Shown: piece after piece, positions 26,484 through 36,426 of the stretch
Numbering within the stretch: position 1 is the first letter of the stretch
Layout of the letters: each line of letters begins with the position of its first letter
NCBI RefSeq assembly: GCF_012911815.1
Contig: NZ_JAATNW010000003.1
Coordinates: 421,078-485,077 of the forward strand
Length of the DNA stretch: 64,000 nucleotides
Source: Alteromonas ponticola
GTDB taxonomy: Bacteria; Pseudomonadota; Gammaproteobacteria; Enterobacterales; Alteromonadaceae
Direction: 5' to 3'
Made by a program: the position numbers and the translations under genes
Notes under the pieces: generated by a model
What the model saw: the letters and a program-made list of their open reading frames with translations, nothing else
Told to the model about the DNA's origin: nothing
The model's database searches: none

Positions 26484-27449
26484 ATGGAAGCGCTTTTTAC
26501 GGATTCAGTACTTGGCACGCTGGCCATACTTTGGTTGGTTGTGGTGCTGGATTTCATATGGCGCTGGCCTTCCGCCTATCACCCGTTAACGTTACTGCGA
26601 CTTATGGCCAGCAGCATGGCAAAAAAAGTCCTGCCGGCAAAGCAGGATCCTGCCATGCAGCACTACATTTCTGGCGCCCTCGGGCCAGTCGTGATTATTA
26701 CCCCGTTTGCGGTACTATTGGGGTTGCTTGTCTACATTGCTGAATACCCGCTATTCTTCGAAGCGGTGCTTATGCTGGCGCTGGTTGATTTTAATCATAT
26801 CCGTTTCCAATATAAACGGGTCGTAGCGGCAGTAGGTAAGAATAAGAAGGTGCTCACGCGTGAAACATTAACGCCTATTGTGTATCGCGACTGCGAAAAA
26901 TTAACCGACATCGGTATAGCAAAAGCAGCGATTGAATCATTAGTGCTGCGGTTCTGCTATCAATATTGGGGCGTATTATTTTGGTTTTTACTCGCCGGGC
27001 CTGTCACCGCTTTGGTGTATAGAATGCTGCTGACAATAAATTGGGAGTGGCATTGGCGCAAACCGGGTTATTTGCGTTTCAGCCAGCCCGTGCATAACCT
27101 GACCAAAGCAATGCGCGCTATTCCAGCGTTCATTGCTTCGTTAGCACTCATTCTGGTCACACATCCGATAAAATCATTTACGGCGATGATAAATGCCAAA
27201 GCGCGCGACCAGAGTTCACTGATTCTGGCTGTGATTGGAGGAGGACATGACATCAAACTCGGCGGGCCCGCTTTTTATCATGGACAAAAATACCGTTACC
27301 CCAGAGTGGGAGGGCAAAGGGATGTCCGTTATTCGGATATGATTTACTGCCAACGAGCCATTACCCGCGCCTCTTTGCTGCTAGCTACCCTTTCTACATT
27401 ATTATTACTTGCATTGTGGGAAAGTCCACGTGTTCCCGGGCTGTATTAA
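26484..27449 (+). CDS. cbiB: Cobalamin biosynthesis protein CobD/CbiB family
   Basis: 321 residues, an integral membrane protein with about five to six segments, resembling adenosylcobinamide-phosphate synthase CobD/CbiB. It includes the typical FRWPSAYHP-like start (DFIWRWPSAYHPL) and the conserved GGGHDIKLGGPAFYHGQKYRYPRVG segment near residue 255. Such proteins attach aminopropanol phosphate to cobyric acid, but many marine bacteria use them for salvage. The gene starts one base after mtnN and its stop overlaps the btuF start by one base. Confidence 0.78.
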   Translation: MEALFTDSVLGTLAILWLVVVLDFIWRWPSAYHPLTLLRLMASSMAKKVLPAKQDPAMQHYISGALGPVVIITPFAVLLGLLVYIAEYPLFFEAVLMLALVDFNHIRFQYKRVVAAVGKNKKVLTRETLTPIVYRDCEKLTDIGIAKAAIESLVLRFCYQYWGVLFWFLLAGPVTALVYRMLLTINWEWHWRKPGYLRFSQPVHNLTKAMRAIPAFIASLALILVTHPIKSFTAMINAKARDQSSLILAVIGGGHDIKLGGPAFYHGQKYRYPRVGGQRDVRYSDMIYCQRAITRASLLLATLSTLLLLALWESPRVPGLY

Positions 27450-28261
27450 TGAAACGCTGCAAACTCCTGCTACTGCTCTGCATTTTTTCCTGTAACGGGT
27501 TGGCAACCAATGAACGTATTATTACCCTATCACCGCATTTAACCGAGTGGGTTTATAGTCTTGAACGTGAAGAGCAGCTGATTGCCGTCAGCGAATTCAG
27601 CAATTTCCCCGAACAGGCCAAAAGCTTACCGACGGTAGCGAATCATCATGGTATTAATTTAAAACGCATCGTCGCGCTTAGACCCACCCTCATACTTGCG
27701 TGGGAAGGCGGCAATAAGGAACAGGATATCGCCCGCCTTCGCTCACTGGGCTTTGAGGTGTTTACATCATCACCCCAGACACCACAGGATATTGGAACTG
27801 AATTAAGCGCGTTGGCGAAACGGCTGGATAAAGTTAGTCTGGCCACCACGCTGGTCAGCAATTTTACAACAGCAATGACTGACATCAAAAGCCGATTCGG
27901 CCAAACCAGACAACCGGTGTTTTACTATTATTGGGATAAACCATTGATGACGATTGGGACTGATACGTGGGCCAACCAATTACTCAACCACTGCGGTGCA
28001 GAAACCTTGTTCAGCGACGCGCCGGTTGACTTTCCAGAAGTCACTTTGCAACAAGTGCTAAAGCGTCGACCAGTATTGCTGATTGCATCCATAAATCAGG
28101 CCCCTGCTTTATTAGAGCAATATTGGGCACCACATCGACATGTTTTGTCTGCGCCACTGATTCAGGTTAATCCTGACGTATTCAGTCGTTTCACATTACG
28201 CTTGCCAACCGATCTACGCGCGCTATGCCAGCATATTGATACCCATTCCACAATGCCGTGA
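27449..28261 (+). CDS. btuF: Cobalamin-binding periplasmic protein BtuF
   Basis: About 270 residues. An N-terminal signal peptide (CKLLLLLCIFSCNGLA) precedes the PBP fold of vitamin B12 receptors: RIITLSPHLTEWVYSL, LRPTLILAW and FYYYWDKPLMTIGTDTWANQLL. Substrate-binding protein for BtuCD-type cobalamin import; no BtuC or BtuD is in the window. The ATG at 27449 overlaps the stop of cbiB by one base (TAATG). E. coli btuF also lies beside mtnN, supporting the call. The open frame upstream to 27416 is inside cbiB. Confidence 0.88.
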   Translation: MKRCKLLLLLCIFSCNGLATNERIITLSPHLTEWVYSLEREEQLIAVSEFSNFPEQAKSLPTVANHHGINLKRIVALRPTLILAWEGGNKEQDIARLRSLGFEVFTSSPQTPQDIGTELSALAKRLDKVSLATTLVSNFTTAMTDIKSRFGQTRQPVFYYYWDKPLMTIGTDTWANQLLNHCGAETLFSDAPVDFPEVTLQQVLKRRPVLLIASINQAPALLEQYWAPHRHVLSAPLIQVNPDVFSRFTLRLPTDLRALCQHIDTHSTMP

Positions 28262-28371
28262 TGTGCGTTCAATGTGATAGGCAATAATCGCAAATATCGC
28301 GCTATCAACTAGCTGGATTGTCAAAGCTGTTCTACTGTTAACAGACTCACCCGGTAACCCAGGACGCAAGC

Positions 28372-29763
28372 ATGAAAGAGGAAAACCACGTCATGGCGAT
28401 AGGCGATTATAAAGTTGCAGATATCACACTTGCTGAATGGGGACGCAAAGAGTTGACCATTGCAGAAAGTGAAATGCCGGCCTTAATGGCAATCCGGGCA
28501 AAGTACCGCAACCAACAACCCCTGGCTGGCGCAAAGATTCTCGGCTGCATTCACATGACCATTCAAACAGGGGTACTGATCGAGACCCTGATAGTGCTCG
28601 GAGCGCAAGTACGATGGTCGTCCTGTAATATTTTTTCTACCCAGGATCATGCCGCAGCTGCCATGGCGACCGCTGGCGTACCTGTTTTTGCGTGGAAAGG
28701 CGAGACAGAAGCAGAGTACAACTGGTGTATCGAACAGACTATCATCAAAAATGACGTCCCATGGGAAGCTAATATGGTGCTGGATGATGGGGGTGATCTC
28801 ACGGCGATGTTGCACCAGAAATTTCCGCACGTTTTAAATCAGGTACATGGCATTACCGAAGAAACGACCACGGGCGTACATCGTTTACTCGACATGTTAA
28901 AGCGAGGCCAATTGCGAGTGCCAGCAATCAACGTCAACGATGCTGTCACTAAGTCTAAAAACGATAATAAATACGGGTGTCGTCACAGCTTAAATGATGC
29001 CATTAAACGTGCCACTGACCATTTGCTTGCCGGTAAGAAAGCATTGGTAATCGGTTACGGTGATGTGGGCAAAGGCTCAGTACAATCGCTGCGGCAGGAA
29101 AACATGATTGTTAAAGTAGCCGAGATCGATCCCATTTGCGCAATGCAGGCCTGTATGGATGGCTTTGAAGTCGTTTCTCCCTACTACGATGGCATTAATA
29201 CCGGCGATAAACAGCACGTAGATTCGAATTTATTAGGCAGTACTGACTTACTGGTGACAACCACTGGCAACATCAATGTCTGCGATGCCAATATGCTTAG
29301 TGCGCTAAAAAATGGTGCAGTGGTTTGCAACATTGGTCATTTTGACAATGAAATCGATACGGCGTTTATGCGGCAGAACTGGCGTTGGGACGAAATAAAA
29401 CCTCAGGTCCATAAAATTTATCGAAGTGATGACGAACAGGATCACATTCTGCTCCTTTCTGAAGGGCGTCTGGTTAACTTAGGGAATGCAACCGGTCATC
29501 CTTCGCGTGTAATGGATGGCTCGTTTGCCAATCAGGTTCTGGCGCAAATGCATTTGTTCAAACAAGCCTATGCATCGCAGGATCAGGCCAGACAACAATC
29601 ACTCCTGAGCGTAGAAGTGTTACCCCGTCAGTTGGATGAAGAGGTTGCCCGCTACATGGTCGAAGGGTTTGGCGGAATGATCACTGAATTAACTGATCAG
29701 CAGGCAAACTATATTGGGGTGCAAAAGCAGGGCCCTTACAAGGCAGAGCAATATCGCTATTAA
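28372..29763 (+). CDS. ahcY: Adenosylhomocysteinase
   Basis: 463 residues. The NAD-binding motif [11 protein letters not shown] lies near residue 225, and the signatures [13 protein letters not shown] and [11 protein letters not shown] are clear. It reversibly hydrolyses SAH to adenosine and homocysteine. The start could be the ATG at 28372 or at 28393, the latter preceded by AGAGGAA. It lies 110 bases after btuF, and I see no recognisable SAH riboswitch in the leader. Together with mtnN 2 kb upstream the window holds two alternative routes of SAH removal. Confidence 0.96.
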   Translation: MKEENHVMAIGDYKVADITLAEWGRKELTIAESEMPALMAIRAKYRNQQPLAGAKILGCIHMTIQTGVLIETLIVLGAQVRWSSCNIFSTQDHAAAAMATAGVPVFAWKGETEAEYNWCIEQTIIKNDVPWEANMVLDDGGDLTAMLHQKFPHVLNQVHGITEETTTGVHRLLDMLKRGQLRVPAINVNDAVTKSKNDNKYGCRHSLNDAIKRATDHLLAGKKALVIGYGDVGKGSVQSLRQENMIVKVAEIDPICAMQACMDGFEVVSPYYDGINTGDKQHVDSNLLGSTDLLVTTTGNINVCDANMLSALKNGAVVCNIGHFDNEIDTAFMRQNWRWDEIKPQVHKIYRSDDEQDHILLLSEGRLVNLGNATGHPSRVMDGSFANQVLAQMHLFKQAYASQDQARQQSLLSVEVLPRQLDEEVARYMVEGFGGMITELTDQQANYIGVQKQGPYKAEQYRY

Positions 29764-29889
29764 AAGTCGCTTTTTAAGCACGGTAACAAGTCAGTCTGTT
29801 GCTCAGAATGCGCAATCTTTTTGAGAAGGTAGCCGTCTGCCGCCATGGTTTGTTAAACTGTTGAAAACGGTAATAAAGCAAAAACATCC

Positions 29890-30291
29890 ATGAACATTGA
29901 CCTTGCAACGCCAGCCATGCTGTTTCCCGCAATTTCGTTGCTACTGCTAGCTTACACCAATCGGTTTTTGACGTTGGCGACGATCATCCGCAACTTCGCT
30001 AAAGACGAGCTGGACAACAATACGGCAGCACAAATCAAAAATCTACGTCAGCGCATCCAATTGATCAAGCGCATGCAAATTGCGGGTGTCGCCAGCTTTT
30101 TCCTCTGCGTGGTGGCGATGCTCGCCATTTATTTAACTTACCAGAAACTAGGCAGCTGGATTTTTGGTGTGAGCTTGGTGTGTTTACTGTATTCGTTATG
30201 GATGTCTGTCAGAGAAATTCTGATTTCTGTTGAAGCTTTAGATGTACATTTAGCCGGTGTGGCGAGGAAATCCAACCATGAAGACTGTTAA
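29890..30291 (+). CDS. DUF2721 family membrane protein
   Basis: A 133-residue protein with three predicted membrane segments (MLFPAISLLLLAYTNRF, GVASFFLCVVAMLAIYL, WIFGVSLVCLLYSLWM) and a charged helical cytosolic loop between the first two. It matches the size and pattern of DUF2721, whose function is unknown. Its end overlaps the GNAT gene start by 14 bases, suggesting an operon with the two genes that follow. Confidence 0.72.
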   Translation: MNIDLATPAMLFPAISLLLLAYTNRFLTLATIIRNFAKDELDNNTAAQIKNLRQRIQLIKRMQIAGVASFFLCVVAMLAIYLTYQKLGSWIFGVSLVCLLYSLWMSVREILISVEALDVHLAGVARKSNHEDC

Positions 30292-30853
30292 ACAGATAGA
30301 TTATGTACAATTCGAGCCCGCCCATTTTGACCGCGTGATCGAATTGGGTAACCGGGTACATGGTGACAATTATCTCACTGCGGAATCAATTAAACCCATT
30401 TACGAGGACAGCTGGCACAATAACATTAACGCCAGTTGGGTGGCGATACTTGAAGACAAGGTAGTCGGCTTTCGCCTGACTTTCGCGGCGTCTAAGTGGA
30501 CACCGAGCGAATGGTGCTCTCCTGAACTCTGGCCGTTTCCGCAAGAACAAGTATGTTACTTTAAATGTAATACTGTGGACAAATCGATTCGTGCACATGG
30601 GGTTGGCAGCAAATTGCTGAAACGCTCCATTGAGCAAGCGAAATTGCAAGGAGCTAAAGCAGGCCTTGCGCATATCTGGCTGGCCAGCCCCGGTAACAGT
30701 GCATATAAATATTTTTCAAAGAACGGGGGCAAATTAGTGAAAGAGCATCCAAACCGATGGCGTCATGCATCTATTCATGAAGGCTACAATTGCCCGGTCT
30801 GTGAAGGCTATTGTGAATGTGTGGCTGCCGAAATGATCTTACCTTTCCAATGA
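30278..30853 (+). CDS. GNAT family N-acetyltransferase with C-terminal cysteine motif
   Basis: About 191 residues. The GNAT core is seen in VAILEDKVVGFRLTF, the strand CYFKCNTVDKSIRAHGVGSKLLKRSI (acyl-CoA loop around RAHGVGS) and LAHIWLASPGNSAYKYFSKNG. The C-terminal tail has CPVCEGYCEC, a cluster of cysteines that could bind a metal, and is unusual for GNATs. It starts inside the end of the DUF2721 gene and its stop overlaps the oxidase start by four bases. The neighbouring amine oxidase suggests an amine substrate, but that is inference. Confidence 0.78.
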   Translation: MKTVKQIDYVQFEPAHFDRVIELGNRVHGDNYLTAESIKPIYEDSWHNNINASWVAILEDKVVGFRLTFAASKWTPSEWCSPELWPFPQEQVCYFKCNTVDKSIRAHGVGSKLLKRSIEQAKLQGAKAGLAHIWLASPGNSAYKYFSKNGGKLVKEHPNRWRHASIHEGYNCPVCEGYCECVAAEMILPFQ

Positions 30854-32178
30854 GTTATGACCCGTTAACTGCAAAAGCAGTCAGTAGCGAGATTCCGCAT
30901 CCACCTACGTACTGGCGCTCTACACATCGGGTCGTTGCCAGAGATTCACTTAAGCAGGACACCCATTGTGAATGGCTAATCATTGGTGCGGGTTATACCG
31001 GCCTTGCTACAGCGTGTGAACTTAAGCAACAATCGCCCAATGCTGATGTGGTCGTCGTGGACAGTCACGATATAGGATTTGGTTGCGCAGGACGAAACGG
31101 GGGTTTCGTACTCTCTGGTACCGGTCGCTATAGCCTGTCTGCCATTGCTAAAAGGTGGGGAGCTGGTGTAGCAGATAAAATGCATCACGAATTTCGCAGT
31201 GCGGTTGATGAAGTCGGCAGACGGGTTCAGCAGGGTCAAATCCAATGCGATTTAAATAATGGGCCGTATTTAAAAATTGCCCACAACGCCAAACAGGCAA
31301 GCTTGCTACGCAACGCGGTAGAAACCAACAAGCGTCAATTTGGGCTCGACGCCACCTTCTTGTCAGCCGATGAACTTCAAGCCCACTTGTCCATTCAGCA
31401 TGCATTTGGTGCTTCCAGCCAACCAGGACAAGCTTTGAACCCCTTAAAATATGTTGATGGCCTGGCATCACTGGCTGTAAGTGAAGGGGCCAAAGTGTTT
31501 ACGCGCACACCCGCCGAATCCATCGAACGCAACGATAAAGGTTGGACAGTCACTACACCTGACGCCACTATCAAAGCCGACAATATTCTGCTCGCCAGCA
31601 ATGCCTACAGCCCGAAAAAATTTCACCCTATGATTGACCAGCGCCAGTTTCCTGTTCAATCCAGTATTATCGTAACTGCCCCCCTGCCAGACGCGCTCAG
31701 AAACGCCACCGGGCTTAATCAGGCCATGACCATGATGGATACCAGGATGATGAAATACTATTATCGCACGTTGCCTGATGGTCGATTACTATTTGGTGGA
31801 CGTGGTGCGGTAACAGGCAAAAATGCTGACAGCCCGCTTTCCAAACAACGTTTAGTCAATGCAATGACAGCGAGTTTTCCTGCGCTTAACGGCATATCTG
31901 TCGACTACTTTTGGAGTGGATGGGTGTCGGTTGCGTTGGACAGCATGCCCAGGGTTGTATTTGACGAGAACCAACGGATTGGTTATTCGATGGGCTATTG
32001 TGGTTCGGGGGTATCCTTTGCCACACTGGCTGGGGCCCGGCTGGCGCAGAAAGCCTTAGGACAACACATCGATATTACCCTGCCGCTGTATAAAGATGCA
32101 CTGCCTAAATACCCCTTACCAGCAATGCGCAGGCTGGGATTGCGAGCCCTCTACACCTGGGCTCACTGGTTTGAATAA
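30850..32178 (+). CDS. FAD-dependent oxidoreductase, DAO/PuuB-like
   Basis: About 442 residues. The FAD-binding dinucleotide loop (WLIIGAGYTGLATACEL) is near residue 40 and GFGCAGRNGGFVLSG follows at about residue 80, as in gamma-glutamylputrescine oxidase and related D-amino-acid-oxidase-like enzymes. The C-terminal FAD contact GYCGSGVSFATLAGA is present. A substrate cannot be proved; polyamine or amine catabolism is plausible. The ATG at 30850 overlaps the GNAT stop. It is convergent with tyrS, separated by five bases. Confidence 0.8.
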   Translation: MSYDPLTAKAVSSEIPHPPTYWRSTHRVVARDSLKQDTHCEWLIIGAGYTGLATACELKQQSPNADVVVVDSHDIGFGCAGRNGGFVLSGTGRYSLSAIAKRWGAGVADKMHHEFRSAVDEVGRRVQQGQIQCDLNNGPYLKIAHNAKQASLLRNAVETNKRQFGLDATFLSADELQAHLSIQHAFGASSQPGQALNPLKYVDGLASLAVSEGAKVFTRTPAESIERNDKGWTVTTPDATIKADNILLASNAYSPKKFHPMIDQRQFPVQSSIIVTAPLPDALRNATGLNQAMTMMDTRMMKYYYRTLPDGRLLFGGRGAVTGKNADSPLSKQRLVNAMTASFPALNGISVDYFWSGWVSVALDSMPRVVFDENQRIGYSMGYCGSGVSFATLAGARLAQKALGQHIDITLPLYKDALPKYPLPAMRRLGLRALYTWAHWFE

Positions 32179-32183
32179 AATGC

Positions 32184-33383
32184 TTACTTCAGCGTGATGC
32201 GGGCAAATTTACGTTTGCCCACCTGATATACCGCTTCGCCAGCTTCGGTAAGTTGTAAACGCGGATCTTCGACTTTCTCACCGTCAATTTTTACCGCCCC
32301 CTGTTTAACCATGCGCATGGCGTCTGAGGTTGAACCTACCAGCTCAGCATCTTTCAATACGTTACCCAGGCCTACCCCTTCAGCGCTTAATGCAAACGTG
32401 AACTCTGGCATTTCATCGGGAATCGCGTTCTTTTGAAAACGCTGAATAAAATCTTGATGGGCAGCAGTTGCAGCATCATTATCGTGGAATCGAGCGATGA
32501 TTTCCTTCGCTAACAAAATTTTATAGTCACGCGGATTGGCCCCTTCTGCGACCTGTTGCTTATAACTCTCAATTTCTTCCAATGGACGGAAACTGATCAA
32601 GTCGTAATAACGCCACATTAAATCATCAGAAACCGACATCACTTTTCCGAACATGTCGTTGGGGGCGTCGGTGATACCAATATAGTTGTTCAGTGATTTG
32701 GACATCTTTTTCTCACCGTCTAACCCTTCCAGCAAAGGCAACATGACGATAGCTTGCTGAGCCTGTCCCTGATCTTTTTGCAGCTCACGCCCCATCAACA
32801 AGTTAAAACGTTGATCAGTACCACCTAATTCCACATCCGCTTCTAAGGCGACCGAGTCCCACCCCTGTACCAACGGATACAAAAATTCATGGATCGCAAT
32901 AGGCTGACCACCGGCGTAACGCTTTTTAAAATCGTCGCGTTCCAGCATCCTGGCTACCGTTTGACTTGCGGCAAGTTTGATCATACCGTCAGCACCCAGC
33001 GTATCCATCCACTCAGAGTTAAAGCGAATTTCAGTCAGTTCAGGATCGAGTATTTTGAACACTTGCTCTTGATACGTACGTGCGTTTTCTAATACCTGTT
33101 CGCGAGATAAAGGCTTGCGCGTTACATTTTTACCCGTAGGATCGCCGATAAGGCCAGTGAAATCTCCGATCAGAAAGATTACTTTGTGACCGAGTTGCTG
33201 GAAAGTTCGAAGTTTGTTGATCAGTACAGTGTGACCTAAATGAAGGTCTGGCGCGGTAGGGTCAAAACCGGCCTTTATCGTAAGCGTTTTACCGGTTTTG
33301 AGTTTGTCTACCAAATCCTGTTCTGGCAGAATCTCATCGGTGCCACGCTTAATCTCAGCTATTGCTTCTTGCCAGTCATTCAT
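32184..33383 (-). CDS. tyrS: Tyrosyl-tRNA synthetase
   Basis: 399 residues, class I aminoacyl-tRNA synthetase of the TyrZ/TyrS second type. Motifs are [13 protein letters not shown] (HIGH-like) near residue 43 and KKMSKSLNN (KMSKS) near residue 230, with a C-terminal S4 RNA-binding domain ([18 protein letters not shown]). It charges tRNA-Tyr. It is divergent from an M23 peptidase gene, a conserved arrangement with anmK in gammaproteobacteria. No T-box or attenuator is seen upstream. Confidence 0.96.
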   Translation of the reverse strand: MNDWQEAIAEIKRGTDEILPEQDLVDKLKTGKTLTIKAGFDPTAPDLHLGHTVLINKLRTFQQLGHKVIFLIGDFTGLIGDPTGKNVTRKPLSREQVLENARTYQEQVFKILDPELTEIRFNSEWMDTLGADGMIKLAASQTVARMLERDDFKKRYAGGQPIAIHEFLYPLVQGWDSVALEADVELGGTDQRFNLLMGRELQKDQGQAQQAIVMLPLLEGLDGEKKMSKSLNNYIGITDAPNDMFGKVMSVSDDLMWRYYDLISFRPLEEIESYKQQVAEGANPRDYKILLAKEIIARFHDNDAATAAHQDFIQRFQKNAIPDEMPEFTFALSAEGVGLGNVLKDAELVGSTSDAMRMVKQGAVKIDGEKVEDPRLQLTEAGEAVYQVGKRKFARITLK

Positions 33384-33574
33384 TTATTTTCTCACATCTA
33401 CTGGGTATCACTATAAAATCTGGATGGCATTTTACGCATGGATGGGAACCTTTAAAAGGTTTGGTGTTCATATTTGAGCGCAAACTGCCGATAAAATAAT
33501 AGTCTGTCCATAATTTGAGCAGCAAAAGTAAGAATGATCATGTTGAAAGCTTTATTCTCGAGTCAGGTAGTAAT

Positions 33575-34891
33575 ATGAGAATCAATTTATTAACCGGTGT
33601 AAAAAACACTGTTAACCAATTACCTTCGCCGCACCGCGCTGGGCTGGCTATCGCCAGTGCGATCTTGTGTGGGATGGTACTATTTCCGTCTGAGCCCGTT
33701 GAGGCCAGTCGACATGCCGAATCTGCCATCTTAGATGTGGGTGTCAGATATCCGCTTAAACTGGAAGTCACACAAAACACGGGGATTGCGCTGCCTGAAG
33801 AGGACTCGGGTTGGCACGCGTACAAAGTAGGGTCAGGCGATACGTTAGCTAAAATATTTAAACGTGCAGGTTTTTCTCCTCGCGACACTTATGATGTTAG
33901 CAATTCAGGAAAGTTGGCCAAAACGCTGGTGACCATCTTACCTGGCGATGAATTGTGGCTTAAGACCGGAGAAGATGGCAGTTTCGCAGGTTTGAAGTAT
34001 AAACTTTCAGCCCAGGAAACGTTGTCTATATCACCCTCTGAAGAATCTTCCACTTTGGTTGCTGAATTACAAACCAAAGAAATCGAAGTGCGCCATAATT
34101 TTGCCCAGGGAGAAATTACCTCCAGCTTCTGGCATGCCGGCGTCTCGGCAGGTTTAACCGACAACCAGATCATGCATCTTGCAGGCATTTTTGGCTGGGA
34201 CATCGATTTTGCGATGGAAATCCGTCAGGGCGATGTGTTTAACGTGGTTTTCGAAGAACAATACATTGATGGTGAGTTCGTCGGTTTCGGGGATATTGTT
34301 GCTGCTGAATTTATCAATCAGGGCGAAAAATTTGTCGCTATTAAACATAGCGATGGCAACTATTACACCCCCGAAGGGCGCAGCATGCGTAAAAGCTTTC
34401 TACGCGCCCCCATTAATTTTAAGTATGTCAGCTCCAACTTTACTAAAGCACGCTTCCATCCTGTACAGAAGCGCTGGAAAGCTCACCGTGGCACTGATTA
34501 CGTAGCAGCTACTGGTACGCCGGTCATGGCCGCAGGCGATGGCAAAGTGGTAAAAGCCGGCTATGACCGATTTAATGGTAATCATGTTTTTATTCAGCAT
34601 GGCGAAAAATACACCACCAAATACCTGCACTTTAAGAAGAACGCGGTAAAGGTGGGCGATGTGGTTAAGCAGGGGCAAACGGTAGGGTATCTTGGCAGCA
34701 CGGGGATGGTTACCGGCGCGCATCTTCACTATGAATTTTTAGTTGATGGCGTACACCGAAACCCACGTACCGTCGAGCTTCCAAAAGCACTACCTATTGC
34801 TAAAGCAGAGCGAGCAGCCTTTGAAGTAATTGCGGGCGATCGTCTTACTCAGTTGGACACCAACAAACGCATTATGCTGGCAATGCAATAA
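33575..34891 (+). CDS. M23 family peptidase with OapA/LysM-like domain
   Basis: About 438 residues. An N-terminal membrane or signal segment (GLAIASAILCGMVLF) is followed by an opacity-associated protein A LysM-like domain (WHAYKVGSGDTLAKIFKRAGF), then a linker, and the M23 endopeptidase domain with metal ligands in HRGTDYVA and HLHYEF. This is the MepM/YebA type, cleaving peptide crosslinks in peptidoglycan. The ATG at 33575 gives a normal signal; the frame opens earlier at a TTG at 33515. anmK follows after three bases, consistent with wall turnover. Confidence 0.88.
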   Translation: MRINLLTGVKNTVNQLPSPHRAGLAIASAILCGMVLFPSEPVEASRHAESAILDVGVRYPLKLEVTQNTGIALPEEDSGWHAYKVGSGDTLAKIFKRAGFSPRDTYDVSNSGKLAKTLVTILPGDELWLKTGEDGSFAGLKYKLSAQETLSISPSEESSTLVAELQTKEIEVRHNFAQGEITSSFWHAGVSAGLTDNQIMHLAGIFGWDIDFAMEIRQGDVFNVVFEEQYIDGEFVGFGDIVAAEFINQGEKFVAIKHSDGNYYTPEGRSMRKSFLRAPINFKYVSSNFTKARFHPVQKRWKAHRGTDYVAATGTPVMAAGDGKVVKAGYDRFNGNHVFIQHGEKYTTKYLHFKKNAVKVGDVVKQGQTVGYLGSTGMVTGAHLHYEFLVDGVHRNPRTVELPKALPIAKAERAAFEVIAGDRLTQLDTNKRIMLAMQ

Positions 34892-34894
34892 ACT

Positions 34895-35998
34895 ATGGCC
34901 TATTACATTGGATTGATGTCTGGTACCAGTATGGACGGTGTTGATGCCGTCCTCTGTGATCTGTCTCACGACCACGTTTATACGCGGCACTGTTCGTCAC
35001 TGCATTATCCTGACGACTTATTGTCTCAATTGACTGCACTTTGTTCGCCTGCGGAAGATGAAGTGGATCGCATGGCCCGAGCAGATCGGAAAGTGGCCCA
35101 TGTTTTTGCCGATGCGGTCAATCAACTGCTGGCTGCAACGAACCTTAAACCTGTTGACATCGTGGCCATTGGATCTCATGGCCAGACGGTGCGTCATCAG
35201 CCTACCTCCAGCTCTCAATCAGGTTATTCGGTGCAAATTGGTGATCCTAATACCATTGCGACGTTGACTGGCATTGATGTAATCGCTGATTTCAGACGAC
35301 GCGATATCGCCGAGGGCGGGCAAGGTGCGCCGCTGGTACCCGCATTTCACCATAAAGTTTTCGGCAGCTCAGCCACCTCACGGGTGATCGTGAATGTGGG
35401 TGGCATTGCCAATGTTACTTATCTACCCGCGAACGAGACAGCCGCCGTAACGGGTTTTGATACTGGGCCGGGCAACCGGTTGATGGATTACTGGTGTCAA
35501 CAACACCAAGGTAAGCGTTTTGACGAAGATGGTCGCTGGGCTGCGAGTGGAGAAAGCAATGTAGATTTGCTAAATACCATGCTGAAAGACCCCTATTTTC
35601 ATCGTAGTGCGCCCAAAAGCACTGGCAGAGAATATTTCAACGAACACTGGCTCGCGCAATTTGAAAGCTTAAATACGCTACCTGCTAAAGATGTTCAAGC
35701 AACGCTGTTATCATTAACCGCGCAATCGATCGCCAATGCTATTGCTACCTTTAAACCGGTAAGCGAACTGTATGTGTGCGGTGGTGGTGCGTTTAACCAG
35801 CATCTCTTGGCTAAATTGTCGCAACAGACAGGCATTCAGGTTCAATCGACTCAGCAACTTGGGGTCAACCCTCAATGGGTGGAAGGTGCAGCTTTCGCCT
35901 GGCTGGCGTGGGCATTCAATCATCGCATTGCCGGAAATTTACCTGACGTTACCGGCGCCAGAAAATCCTGTGTGTTGGGTGCGTTATACCCAGCTTAA
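34895..35998 (+). CDS. anmK: Anhydro-N-acetylmuramic acid kinase AnmK
   Basis: 367 residues. The nucleotide-binding start GLMSGTSMDGVDAVLCDL is diagnostic, and EGGQGAPLVPAFH, VNVGGIAN and GFDTGPGNRLMDYW are the other conserved kinase segments. It converts anhydroMurNAc to MurNAc-6-phosphate in wall recycling. It is in an operon with the M23 peptidase upstream (3-base gap). Its stop overlaps the end of a convergent SRPBCC gene. Confidence 0.96.
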   Translation: MAYYIGLMSGTSMDGVDAVLCDLSHDHVYTRHCSSLHYPDDLLSQLTALCSPAEDEVDRMARADRKVAHVFADAVNQLLAATNLKPVDIVAIGSHGQTVRHQPTSSSQSGYSVQIGDPNTIATLTGIDVIADFRRRDIAEGGQGAPLVPAFHHKVFGSSATSRVIVNVGGIANVTYLPANETAAVTGFDTGPGNRLMDYWCQQHQGKRFDEDGRWAASGESNVDLLNTMLKDPYFHRSAPKSTGREYFNEHWLAQFESLNTLPAKDVQATLLSLTAQSIANAIATFKPVSELYVCGGGAFNQHLLAKLSQQTGIQVQSTQQLGVNPQWVEGAAFAWLAWAFNHRIAGNLPDVTGARKSCVLGALYPA

Positions 35999-36426
35999 TC
36001 AAAGCGAATTTTTGACAACTTTTGCAAGCAATTTATCCATTCGGAGTAGTGCTGCTCTTTAATTGTTTCGTTAGCGAACCCCGAATGAATCAAAATGATA
36101 TCAGTGGTGTCATCAGCCAATTGTTCAAACTGAATATCGACGCTGGTTACTACACGTTCTGCGGATGTCTCCTCCCACGCCCACGAGAACATTAACTGGT
36201 CATTGCGACGAATACGTGTGTATTCGCCAGCCAAAGCATATCGGTTGCCAGATGTATCCTCCATCACTATCCGATACTTGCCGCCTTCTTTAAAGTCACA
36301 AACCACCTGGACGACATGCAAAGAGGCAGGCGCAATCCACTGGCTGAGTAATTCCGGTTTGTGAAAAGCATCAAATAATTGAGTAAGAGCAACTGAAAAA
36401 TTCTCATTTATCTTAAAGTTATACAT
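35995..36426 (-). CDS. SRPBCC/AHSA1-type protein
   Basis: A 143-residue single-domain protein with the START-like pattern of the AHSA1 group: FDAFHKPELLSQWIAP near the start, then DFKEGGKYRIVMED and the C-terminal ELAD..TDIILIHSGF. Such proteins bind hydrophobic ligands or regulate chaperones; no specific role is indicated here. The stop codons of this gene and anmK overlap in convergent orientation, so no intergenic terminator exists. Confidence 0.72.
   Translation of the reverse strand: MYNFKINENFSVALTQLFDAFHKPELLSQWIAPASLHVVQVVCDFKEGGKYRIVMEDTSGNRYALAGEYTRIRRNDQLMFSWAWEETSAERVVTSVDIQFEQLADDTTDIILIHSGFANETIKEQHYSEWINCLQKLSKIRFD

Noticed and set aside
28262-28371. Possible SAH riboswitch before ahcY
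   Set aside because: The conserved SAH-riboswitch core could not be found in this 110-base leader.
30976-31659. Several antisense frames inside the FAD oxidase gene
   Set aside because: Shadows of a well-supported enzyme gene; no ribosome sites or domain similarity.
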